64,000 nucleotides of DNA. Origin: Chaetomium olivaceum (taxonomy: Eukaryota > Ascomycota > Sordariomycetes > Sordariales > Chaetomiaceae). The notes beneath the pieces were generated by a model. The model did no database searches. It was given only the letters and a program-made list of their open reading frames with translations, and was not told the DNA's origin. Each line of letters opens with the position of its first letter. Within the stretch, counting starts at the first letter, position 1. A program made the translations under genes and the position numbers. Of the stretch, positions 22,006 through 32,339 are shown piece by piece. The stretch is from assembly GCA_039881045.1 (NCBI GenBank), contig JAYWVB010000002.1, positions 496,001 through 560,000 of the forward strand. Direction: 5' to 3'.

Positions 22006-24923
22006 ATGAATGAAAAGGGTGGCCTGCCCTCACACCGGGCTGGCATTGACCCTCCGCGATGGCAACGCCAGAAACCACGCCGATCGCGGGCAATTCGGTT
22101 CTTGGCCGTCGGGTGTTTGTGTTTCATTGCCGTTGCGCAGTGGAAGCAGGTCTTCTCCAACCCTTCCTGTTCTACTGCCTCTGTGGTGTCGCCAAACCCG
22201 GACGTCACGGTACACGGCCTGTCTGTCAAACGGTTGCAGGAAAACCTGGCCACGTGTGAGAGCCTGCGCAAGAAGCCGCAGGACCCAATTGGCGCCGGAC
22301 GTGAGAAGAACGCGCGATATGTGGACGGGCACGCCCCGACTTTGATCAAGAATGCTACCGTCTGGGTGGGTGAGCCGGTCGCCGGCACTTCGCCTGATGC
22401 TGCGCGGAACGGAACCGGGTTTGCTTGGATCAAGGCCGACGTGTATCTGGAGTATGGACTCATCAAGAAGGTTGATTCCTCCATCGCACTATCCTCCGTC
22501 TCCTCCGACACGGTGGTCTACAACGCCGGCGGCCATCCCTTGACTGCGGGTATCATCGACATGCACAGCCATGCCGGCGTTGACTCGCTCCCGGGGCTAT
22601 GGGGGAACGAAGACACCAACGAGATGGCATCCGACATCACACCCTATGTCCGCTCCATCGACGGCATCCAGCCATTTGATCACCAGATTCAGGTCATCAA
22701 GTCGGGTGGCGTGACGACCAGCCTGATCCTGCCCGGGTCTGCCAATAACATGGGCGGCGAGGCCTTTGTGATCAAGCACGCCGTGGGCAAGGCAGATGGA
22801 CGTAACGAGACCAGCGCCGTGGACATGCTTGCGGACCCGGACCGCAACTGGCGGTACATGAAAATGGCTTGTGGTGAGAACCCCAAGCGTGTGTACGGTA
22901 ACGCCGGGAAGCAGGGCCCAACGAGCCGGCTGGGTGAGAGCTGGGAGTTCCGACAGGCCTTTGAAAAGGCAACCAGGGTGGTACAGGAGCAGGATGACTG
23001 GTGCAATGCTGCCGCGGCCGGCGTCCACCACATGAAGTCTTACCTACCACAGGAGCTCCGCTGGGAGTCATTGGGGGCTCTGCTGCGGCACCAGGTCCGG
23101 TTAAACACGCATTGTTACACCATTCCGGATCTTGAAGCCTTCGTGGACCACACCAACGAGTTCAAATTCAAGGTCCAGGCCTTCCATCACGCCCATCAGA
23201 CCTTCTTGGTTCCCGAGGTATGTCGGCCGTCACCGCGACCTGGCAGGGATGTGCTCTATAACATAACTAACTTCCGTGCAGATTCTAAAGCGGGCATATG
23301 GTGGCGAGCCCCCAGCCTCGGCCCTGTTTGCCGACAACATGTGGTACAAGGCGGAAGCGAATGTCGCGTCCGAATACGCCGGCAAGATTTTGTATGACAA
23401 CGGCTTGACACCCATCTACGTCAGTGATAACCCGGTACTCAACGCCCAACACGTGGTCTTTGAGGCAGCTAAGGGTTACAAGTATGGCTTGCCATATCAT
23501 GCTGCGCTCGCCGCTGTGACCACTGCCCCGGCCGAACGCCTTGGCTTCGGAAACAGGCTGGGCAAGATCAAGCCCGGGTACGATGCCGACGTCGTGGTCT
23601 GGGATAGCGACCCGCTCAGTGTCGGCGCGGCTCCTGTGCAGGTCTGGATTGACGGTACCGCCCAGTATGATGACCCCGTGGTGCTGAAGAAGCCGGTGGC
23701 AGAGGTGATTGTGCCTGATGAGAACCTTGCCAAGATTCCGGAGGGACCTGTGGCCATGGATGAGGTGATTTTCACTGGGGTCTCCAAGGTCCTGCTGAAC
23801 GAAGAAGTGGGCCATTTGTCCAAGAACAACGCCGTCGTTGTGTCCAAGGGTAAGGTCACTTGCATCGGGGCCTGCGAGGCCGAGCTGCAAGCGGCTTCCC
23901 GCTCCAACACGCCAATCATCAAACTCAACAACGGATACCTTACCGAGTCCCTGACGGCCTTCGGCTCCAAGATCGGTCTCAACGCCATTGACGCCGAGAA
24001 GGACACCGACAACGGCCCCAGCGGTACCTCCTTCACCCGCGCCGAAGACGGTCTGGCCCTGGACACACAAAGACCAACATCTCCTACAGCTACGGCGTCA
24101 CCAAGGCCATCACAGCGCCGAAACTCCGCGGCGCCGACAGCAACCACGGCACCAGCGTCGGCTTCCTCACCGGCGCCCTCTCCCCCCTCTCCAACAACAC
24201 CATCTTCGCCTCCGACGCCGCCGTCCACTACACCCTCACCCCGGCCATCAAATCCGCCCACCCCGACACCCCTCCATCTCCGCCGCCATCGCCGCCCTCC
24301 GCACTAAACTCCTCACTGCCGCCACCACCACCACAACCACCGACGATACAAACCCTTACTCCGAAGCATCCTACCTCCGCCACGTCACCAACTCCACCCT
24401 CCCGCTCATCATAACCGTCCACTCCGCCGACACCATCGCCGCTCTTCTCAAACTCAAGTCCACCATAGAATCCCGCACCAACACCCCGCTCCGCCTCATC
24501 CTCCACGGCGCCGCCGAAGCCCACCTGCTCGCGCCCGAGCTCGCCGCCGCCAACATCCCCGTTATCCTCGCCCCGCTCTTCTCCTACTCCGTCTCCTGGG
24601 ACCAGCGGCGCGCGCTGACGGGGGCGCCGCTTACCAAAGGGACCGGGGTGGACCGGCTGGTGGAGGCCGGGGTGAAGGTGGGGATCGGGCTGGAGGAGGA
24701 CTGGGTGGTGCGGGACTTGGGCCTGCTGGCGGGGATGGTGTGGCGGAATGGAGAGGGGCGGGTGGATGAGAAGGCGGCGTTGGGGATGGTGGGGCGGGGG
24801 TTGTATGAGATGTTGGGGGTGGAGGAGCCGGGGGTTGGGGAGGGGCATTTCGTGGTGTGGGAGGGCAGTCCGTTGGGGATTGGGGGGAGGGTGAAGGGGG
24901 TTAGGGGGGAGGGGGTGGGTTGA
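22006..24923 (+). CDS. membrane-anchored amidohydrolase, frameshifted as assembled
   Basis: Exon 1 is 22006-23217 and exon 2 starts at 23282 after a 64-nt intron with a CTAAC branch point. Residues about 25-45 form one hydrophobic helix behind a basic N-terminus (type II anchor), and several Asn glycosylation sites follow, so the catalytic domain probably faces the secretory lumen or cell exterior. The metal-binding motif ..IIDMHSHAG is present, as is the downstream amidohydrolase pattern APAERLGFGNRLGKIKPGYDADVVVWDSDPL (cited as two parts: APAERLGFGNRLG and KPGYDADVVVWDSDPL). Substrate is unknown; related domains include imidazolonepropionase-like enzymes. Near 24055-24065 the frame breaks: homologous-looking sequence continues one base out of frame to the stop at 24923. 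A one-base deletion explains this best, since the continuation is coherent for more than 280 codons. Confidence 0.8.
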
Positions 24924-24925
24924 TG
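24780..24925 (+). other. G-run-rich 3' end of the amidohydrolase gene
   Basis: The coding strand holds many runs of three to six G separated by short loops (for example ggggggagggtgaaggggg near 24880). This makes RNA or DNA G-quadruplex formation possible. It may simply reflect Gly/Val-rich coding bias. Confidence 0.5.
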
Positions 24926-25450
24926 TTTGGCAGTGATGTGTGATGGGTGTTTGAGGAGTGTTCTCGGTTGTGGTAAGGCTGTGCTGGGTGGGTAATGAGA
25001 TTCCGTAGGATGTGTGTTTTATGTAGACTTGTGAATCCCATTAGTTGAGGATGAGAATAGAACTAGTTGAAAGTTGCAGAAGGGGGCGAATAACAGTGTA
25101 GGAAACGAGGTAGAACTCCCATGAGACATGATGTAACAACAGTGCCTGCACGGAGGTGATATGCATCCGCTCAGGGGTACGAAGTATGGTATGTACGTAT
25201 CGAGGTACCTGGGTACCTTATTCTAATAGTAGTCGCCTCGTATGGCCCCGATGCACCTCAGACGTAATGATAGAGCGACTTAGGAACGAGAACGACTCTT
25301 CAACAGCTTATATATAATTTCGAGTATGGCATTGGGGCGGGCTTACGTTTGAAAGTTATACTGTTTTAAAACATCGCTTAGTTCTACTCTCGGGGTATAG
25401 ATCCCTGCCTCTAGCAGTATCATAACTCTCTAGTCATTTTCTCATAACTC
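24926..25450. other. convergent intergenic region with AGGTACCT motifs
   Basis: No gene seen. The amidohydrolase and bisphosphate nucleotidase genes converge here. A cluster gaggtacctgggtacc lies at 25201-25216, one of the recurrent TACCT/AGGTA motifs of this window. Confidence 0.5.
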
Positions 25451-26864
25451 TTACGCTTCTGTTGCGCGCATGTGGTTGGTCAACGCCAGAATCTTGCCAT
25501 GGATGCTTTCATCCGCCGTGATCAAGCCCCAGCTGTTGGAGAGCTTGTTCCCTGTGCTGAAATCGATCGGATTCCCAGACAAGTCCGTCACCTTGCCCGC
25601 GCCAGACTCTGTGTAGATGAGCTGCGAACCGGCATGGTCCCAGCATGACCACGGCCCCTTTCCAGGCTTCGGCCACCGGAGTTGTACGAACTCCCTCCCG
25701 CCCAGCGCCATCGCCGCATACCGCATATGCGACGAGTAGAGGTTGGTCCCGGGGTCCGTCGCGCCGAAGATCTCCGCCATCTCCCTGACCTTCTCCGTCA
25801 AGGTTGCCGGGCTCTTCTCAGAATCCACAAAATGCAAATCCCTCAAATCAACCGCCTTCCCACGTCCTCTCTCAACCCGCCTCCCCTCCAACAACCCCCG
25901 TTCCCCATCGGCCTGACACTTGCTCCCTGTCCTCTAACCGCAGAGAGCAACAATCCCATCCCGTCCTCATCTAATCCATGCTCCTGCACCTTCCACCCGC
26001 CCACCTCCACTTCCCCTTCAAACCTCCAATTCGGACACCCCAACACCCCAACCACCTCCCTCCCCCCTTCCAACAACGCCAACGAAATGGCATACTGCCC
26101 GCCCTGCATATACGCACTAGTCCCATCAATCGGATCCATGCACCACACCCGCCTCCCCGCCGCAGCACCGCCCCGCGCCGCCTCGCCCCCGGACCCGAGC
26201 TCAATCAGCCCCATCATCTCCTCCACCCCTCCCGGCCGGCCCAGCAGCGCCTCGCACCCTTCGTCCTCCAGCCGCGTCGTCGCCACCAGCTCCCACACCT
26301 GCGCGGCCAGCTCCGGATCGGCGCGCAGCGCGGACGCGTCCTCCTCGCCGAGGACGAGGTCGTGGGGGAAGGCGGTGTGCACGGCCGAGACGAGCAGGGC
26401 CTGCGCGGCCAGGTCGGCGATGGTCACCGGGGTAGTGTCCGTGTTTGGCGAGGGAGAGGCGGCGCGCGGGTGGTTGTGGGGTGTCGTTGTCGTTGTCGTT
26501 GTCGGGTTGGGGGCCACGGTTGGGAGAGGTGGGCGTGGAGGAGGGGTGCAGGTATTGGCCGAGGGAGGTTTCCCTGTGGAGGCGCGGCGGGGTGAAGTGG
26601 AATGAGGCTGGGGGAGTCTCGGAGACGGGGGTGGTGTAGATCAGGGGGGATGCACAGGTGTCGAAGTCGGGGTCGGGTTGGGAGGAATCCGAGTCTAGGG
26701 AGGGGGTGTCGATGTCGATGGGGGGTTGGGGGATGGGTTGTGATTTCGCGGCGTTGATGGTTGCGAGGACCCGTTTGGTGACCAGGGCTGCGCGTTGCAC
26801 GGCCAGCTGGGCGATGAGGAGTTCGTGGGCGAAAGGGGGGTGGTGCTGTCCGAAGAGCCGTCAT
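25451..26864 (-). CDS. 3'(2'),5'-bisphosphate nucleotidase (HAL2/MET22 family), frameshifted as assembled
   Basis: The enzyme removes the 3'-phosphate from PAP/PAPS, keeping sulfate assimilation running and making growth sensitive to Na+ and Li+. The lithium-sensitive phosphatase motifs are visible: LGEEDAS, DPIDGTSAYMQGGQY and WDHAGSQLIYTESGAG. Also present are PVTIADLAAQALL and LLLSAVRGQGA. The ATG at 26862-26864 joins the expected N-terminus (ELLIAQLAVQRAALVTKRV) only if the six-base run at 26835-26840 is one base too long. A second shift lies in the run at 25895-25899, after which the C-terminal part reads on to the stop at 25451. Between roughly 26500 and 26750 there is a long proline/aspartate-rich insertion containing an unresolved intron or further shift. 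Identity is secure; exon borders are not. Confidence 0.8.
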
Positions 26865-29296
26865 TTTGCAAGCGGGCTCTTTTTGGTAGTTTGGTGTACT
26901 CGGTAGTTGTGGATGTTGTGGGGTTTTGTGGTAGTATGGGGTGTTGATTGAGGTGACCTCGATGGCGGTTGAAGCTCCTGAGAGAGAGTTTGACAGGGGA
27001 GAGGTTGTGAAAAATGGGGGGCTGAATGCATGAGGTGAGGGATAGAGATTGGACTTGGTCAAGGTCGGCATTTGCAAACCGAGGTCAGAAAATACCTTGA
27101 ATGTTGTATATCGTGCTGAAAATCCCGAAAAACACAGGCACTATGCCGGGAATATATCTTTCTGAGTGGGAGGTCTCTTCCGCCACGTTGTTGTTCCCCT
27201 TTCACTCATCTTTTCTCGCCTGACGCCGCGCAATTTCAGCATCGGCACGCGCGTTGTCCGACCGCGAGGTCAAGTCAGGCGCCATCGGCACGCCGGCGTC
27301 AGTGTCATTGGTCCAAGGCCATGTGGTGGGGGTCTTTTTTGGAGTGTGGAGTGGCGAAGCTTGGGGCGCAGGGGAAAAATGCCAAAAATTGGGTTGGGAT
27401 GAAGCTGGCCAATGGACCACAGAGGAGGCCGCCGTGGACTCCGAGCCGCTTTTTGACACCTTTTCGGGGGACTATTAAGTGAGCTTAGGCCACAACCGAC
27501 AACTGAGAGTCGCCAACTCCCTGGATTATCTTTCCAGGGACGCCTCCCTGAACCTTCCCCCTACCCAGGTCCGACATCGCTCATCAGCCAGGGTATGTCA
27601 GTGAGCCTGACAGTGAGCCCGGGGCTTGTGAACAAATACCCTGGCAGTCCCAGGCGCCAACGGCGCCAACGGCATGAGACGCTCTCCGAATTCTCTTTGC
27701 TTCATGCCAACCGCGCGGCTTCTGACATGCATAAGTCCCACCGGAATTACCAACATCCCTCTGCAGGTCCACGCGAGAAGTGACCGATAACAAACAGTCA
27801 TCCCGGGCGCAGAGCACACCACGCCTGCTTCGCTTGATCCCGGTCATCTCGTGGCTACCTACGTTGTCGCTAAGGCTAGGTCGCCAGGTCCGGTGTCAGA
27901 GGGCAAACGCGGGGGTTCGTTGGTGAGCAGTTGGTCGCATATCCAACGACCCGCGCGCTGCCTGTTCTTTGCTCCGCCGCTTCTGACCTCAACCGAGCGT
28001 CTGCCCTGTGCTCTGCGCTAGTGGTCGATAGGGCTTGGGTCGGCCGGGGGGTATCGCTCCTCTTCCAACTCGAGTCTCGCGAACTGTGGCCTGGAAACAA
28101 CCAGCAATGCGAGAAGGAGCCTGACGCGGGAAGCGAGAGCGACAAGTTTATTCGCGGACAGCGACGGTTGCAACAATGTGATTATGTGCAGATGGATGGA
28201 TGAGCTTACTCAATATCCTGTGGCTGTGCTCCCCCATAGCATGGCATGCCCATTCGAAATCACTTCGCCCGTTTAACAGGCCCTGGCTGAAGTGGAGCGT
28301 GAGACACAGCATCCCAAAACCCCAGATAAGCCGAAGAACCTGTGACTGGTCAGGACGTGACTGTGAACAGAAATATGTTAGGTTGGAAAGTCGCGGTTGT
28401 TGCAAATCCATGGCCAATAAATTGGGCTGCAGTCGTACGCTCTTGTCAAGGTGAAAATTAGACTCTTACATCCTCTTCAAAAACTAGTAGCCCTAATCTT
28501 AAAAGTCGCAACGAGATAGAAACTGTCCAGTTCGCTGAAGTAGACGGTCCATTCACCATTGCGTTAGGTTGTAGTTAGGTATCTTTCCTTTGTGTGTGAG
28601 AGTGAAGGCATATTCGCCAGGGCTGTTGGTTCCAAGTCCGTCTAGATCTATCCCAACTATAGATGTCCTCAAAATCGACATGGAAATGCTTATTTGTTTG
28701 TTTACGTACCCTCCGATCCGGGCTTTACTGGTTTATCGGGTAGTGAATTAGCTGATTTGCAACATCCGCCACCTAGTATCCTAGGGATCACACTTATTGA
28801 AATTTCCTACATCTAGAATATTTTTAGCATTGTGCTCGTCACCAAGAACAACCCAACAGCAACCTTCAGAAAGAAGCAGGCCATTGATCAAACCAAGTGC
28901 TCCATCATACCTTATGCGGTGTACGACGACAGATAATATCCAAAACCACCACCGGCAACATCAGGCCGATGAACTTACCGCTTGTTCTGGTTGTAGCGTC
29001 TTTACCCAACCTTGTTTACACCACGGAGCCCTTGTTTACATACACCATGGAGCATAGTGTTCATATTTTCGCCACATACAAGCTCTACGCGTTTTTACAT
29101 CTTCCAGATCCCACAACTGCATTCCGCGATCACATCACCCAAGTCATAACCATCTTCGCAGCTAACTGAGATATCGACCGACACTTCTCACCGCCGTCTA
29201 TACCTACAAATGTATCGTCATTTTTTGAGTCTCGTATATCCCCTAGAGACCTTTGCAAAATACTAGCTAACTCACCTTTAGTTTCTCTTCATCGCG
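26865..29296. other. gene-free stretch
   Basis: No gene supported on either strand. Short frames of 60-90 codons only. A two-copy 9-bp tandem repeat (ggcgccaac) lies near 27654-27671. Part of the left end is the promoter of the bisphosphate nucleotidase gene. Confidence 0.5.
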
Positions 29297-29892
29297 ATGG
29301 AGTGGCAAACCGAACCCGACAAGCCCGCCCAGCCCGAGGATTCTCTCCGCCCCGACAAGCCAGCCAAACCACAGCGCCGTCCAGTCCCTTACGACGTTGC
29401 CCGCGGCGCGATAGTGTGGCTGCCTGGACTGCGGTTCATCAACAAAAAGAGACTTGTCCAACACCTGCCGGCGCAGATATTCGACCATCCAGTCTTGATT
29501 TACGATAGACCGAACCAAGACATGGTGAATGTCTTCCTGGTGTGTAGCAAACCCCAAGTTCCCTTGGAATAGGCAATGGGGCCGCTAACATTCCGCTGCA
29601 GGTCACGTCCTTCAAAGAAGGCGAATCGCTCGTCGGCAAGTTCCAGCACCAGGCCGACTTCCGCAGCCGCCAGATACCGCTAAGCCCTGCACCGCCGCAC
29701 CCCGACAACGGACTCCAGCTCACTCTGGCATCGGGGCGGGTGTGGCCGCGGGAGTCTTACGTCAGCCTGAGCTTGTTCACCCTCCCGATCAAGGTCCTGC
29801 GGGAGGAGAGCAGCGGCCCTTGGGCCCTCAGCCCCGAGTCTCTTAACACCCTGGACGAGATCGTCGCAGCGCTACCGTCTACGCGCATCTAG
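29297..29892 (+). CDS. hypothetical protein with an in-frame stop before a 71-codon tail
   Basis: Two exons, 29297-29539 and 29602-29892, joined by a 62-nt intron (GTGTGT donor, GCTAAC branch point, TGCAG acceptor). The protein of about 177 residues starts with a proline/lysine-rich segment and continues with a globular part (DVARGAIVWLPGLRFINKKR, HPVLIYDRPN, VNVFLVTSF). There is no signal peptide. It resembles small fungal proteins of unknown function in which a short beta-rich domain begins with a G.ivwLPg-like motif. The stop TAG at 29890 is followed in the same frame by 71 sense codons to a second TAG at 30103-30105. These encode an acidic stretch (EEDDGGEDEEAVEDEEDDT) and a basic end (VVSKKKRGM). 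The true protein may therefore extend to 30105. Confidence 0.65.
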
Positions 29893-30105
29893 AAGGTCGC
29901 GGAGACGGAGTGCCAAGGTGAACCGTCGGTGGATGGGAGTGCGGATCAAGATGAGGAGGATGATGGGGGTGAGGATGAGGAAGCGGTGGAAGATGAGGAG
30001 GATGATACGGTGGGGTGGACAAGGGTTGTGAGCAAGAAGAAGCGGGGGATGTCGTTAGGTACCCCTGCGAAGAAAGGAAAGGGCCCGGCACGCAAGAGCT
30101 TGTAG
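29893..30105 (+). other. in-frame extension downstream of a TAG stop
   Basis: This is a 71-codon frame continuing the preceding exon without any shift. Its acidic-then-basic composition is typical of real protein tails and unlike random downstream sequence. It could be the authentic C-terminus (a nonsense change or base error at 29890-29892), a stop-codon readthrough product, or the end of an alternatively spliced form. Confidence 0.5.
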
Positions 30106-31478
30106 TCGCTGCTCAGCTCCGAATTCTCTTCACTGTTTGGACATGACTCGACGCGCCCACTAACCGGAACACTGAGAAATGTTCCGCTGCAGGACTTGCG
30201 CCCCTCAGCCTGCGCAGTGCTTTCGGGGCACCTTAGCAAACTCGGTACTAATAAAGCCATTTAGGCATGAGAGGCGCAACCATGTTCGCCCTACCAACTC
30301 AACGTGTTGCGGCTATACGACCCACCTATTATCAGCCTTTGTCCGGCGGGAGGCTAAAAGCTTCTCGCAATACGTTAGAGGCTAGTCGCATTTACAAACA
30401 ACTCAGGAGCCAATGAAGTCATTAACTTCCACGGGGCTGAGATTATTCCAGCAGAAATCAGCAACGGGGAGGTCTAACTTGGACTCCTTATCGACCAGAT
30501 GTTCTCATTTGAGGAATTACTTGCTGTGTCCGATCATTACTCTCTGGTCTAGGAATATGAAGGGAGAGTCATCATTGAGGTCCAAGATAGGGGGGTTAGT
30601 TATTGTTAGGAGCGGGCAAAACTATTCCGGGGCATAATGCTAGGATGAATGCAACTAGGCCGGGATTATTGAGTCTTATTGAGCATGGGGGGTCAGAATT
30701 TCAACTCGTCTATCCCGTTAACGTACCTGTCCTTGACCCCACACATTGCTGTCTTTTCTCACGGCGCCGGCAAGCATAAGCCCCAAATGCTACCACGGCA
30801 GTTGATAAAAGAAAGTCGCTTGTAGCAAGGAATATCTAATAGCCCGGAAATCCCCAGTAGAGCACAAACAGTAAACGGTTGGTGCAAACACCACCGGAGA
30901 GATAAGGTCCGTTTGCCTGACTTATGGGCCGCGTGTTCTCAGCCTCATACTCGCCTAGCCGGTAGATCAACGACCTGATATGACCCTAAGCTTGAAAGTG
31001 GTCGTAACGGTTTGGAGAACTTTCCCAACCACCAATAGCATCAAAACTAAACATCCGAACCAACAATACGGGGTTGAGGTTTCCAAGATCAAACAACTTG
31101 GCACTCGTTATAACTTCAACCCGATTCGTGCGCCTGAACCATAGTTTTGGGAAGACATACCCCGGAGTATCGAATTGATTGATGATCGACATCGTTCGAG
31201 TTCCCATTGTGTGGGTTTTACCCGATTCGCGCGGATCCGATGTGCTTCTCCCAAGTCCAATGCCCGTGTGGATCAATGCAAGGGGTTATGGGGAATCAGG
31301 GTTCTGAGGATCAACGTCGCTTCCGGCATTTCAATCGTCGGAGAACACTCCGAGCTCGTTACTAAGTTTGGACATTTCGTTAGAGTACAAAATCTCTGAG
31401 AGTCTCCCAGCATAATGGCAACCTCAGAGTCCGGCTTCCACGCATCCCACTCACCTGATTCCCCGCCAAAGACCAAGA
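30106..31478. other. gene-free stretch
   Basis: I see nothing gene-like here. All open frames are short and lack domain or splice evidence. The right part contains the promoter of the feruloyl esterase gene. Confidence 0.5.
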
Positions 31479-32339
31479 ATGTACGGCACACGCAAGACTT
31501 TGGCCGCCGCGGCCATGCTCGCCCTGACTTGGGCGGGCGCTGTCATTGCGGAATCATCCGCCGGCTGCGGCAAGACCCCGACCATCAAGAGCCAGCAGTA
31601 CACGATGCAGGTCAACGGCAAGCAGCGCGAATACATCATGAAGCTCCCCGATAACTACGACCAGGACCGCCCTTACCGGCTGGTGTTCCTCTGGCACCAA
31701 CGGGGCGGCAGCGCCACCAAGATCGTGCAAGGCGAGAACCCCAACGCCGGCGGTGTGGTTCCCTACTACGGGCTACCTCCCCTGGCCAACAACAGCGCCA
31801 TCTTCGTCGTCCCTAACGGTCTTAACTCGGGCTGGGCCAACACTGGTGGCGAGGACACCACCTTCTTCGACCAGATGGTCAAGACGATCGAGGCGGACCT
31901 CTGCGTTGACACCAACCTGCGTTTTGCCACGGGCTTCAGCTGGGGCGGAGGCATGTCCTACAACCTGGCTTGCTCGCGGCCCGAGATGATGCGGGCCGTC
32001 GCCGTGATCTCGGGCGCCGAGCTCAGCGGCTGCCAGGGCGGCACCTCGCCCGTTGCTTACTACGCTCAGCACGGCACCTCCGACTCGGTCCTCAACGTCG
32101 CCATGGGCCGGCAGCTCCGCGACCGCTTCGTCAAGAACAACGGCTGCACCCCCCTCTCGTCGGAGCCGAACCCCAACGGCGGCCAGTCGGTCAAGACCGA
32201 GTACCAGGGCTGCTCGGAGGGCCACCCCGTCACCTGGGTCATTCATAACGGTGATCACAACCCTTCGCAGGTCAACCAGGGCCAGTCGTCTCCGTTTGCA
32301 CCGGGGAACACGTGGGAGTTCTTCTCGCAGTTTACGTAA
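31479..32339 (+). CDS. feruloyl esterase, type D-like (CE1 family)
   Basis: An intronless frame of 286 codons from the ATG at 31479. A signal peptide (about MYGTRKTLAAAAMLALTWAG, cut near AVIA) directs secretion. The mature part begins GCGKTP, the usual start of fungal type D feruloyl/acetylxylan esterases of the CE1/LpqC-like group. The nucleophile elbow GFSWGGGMSYNLAC contains the catalytic serine. A conserved LVFLWHQRGGSA precedes it, and the histidine region HNGDHNPSQ lies near the C-terminus. The length matches the family. These enzymes release ferulic and related acids from arabinoxylan and pectin. No carbohydrate-binding module is attached. It is followed by other biomass-degrading genes (GH31 and PL1). 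Confidence 0.88.
   Translation: MYGTRKTLAAAAMLALTWAGAVIAESSAGCGKTPTIKSQQYTMQVNGKQREYIMKLPDNYDQDRPYRLVFLWHQRGGSATKIVQGENPNAGGVVPYYGLPPLANNSAIFVVPNGLNSGWANTGGEDTTFFDQMVKTIEADLCVDTNLRFATGFSWGGGMSYNLACSRPEMMRAVAVISGAELSGCQGGTSPVAYYAQHGTSDSVLNVAMGRQLRDRFVKNNGCTPLSSEPNPNGGQSVKTEYQGCSEGHPVTWVIHNGDHNPSQVNQGQSSPFAPGNTWEFFSQFT

Noticed and set aside
23285..24070. 261-codon antisense frame inside the amidohydrolase
   Set aside because: Mirror of GC-rich third positions in the real coding strand.
29880..29892. CTAG before the acidic tail as a splice acceptor
   Set aside because: Not fully excluded, but no upstream donor with consensus sequence and suitable phase was found.
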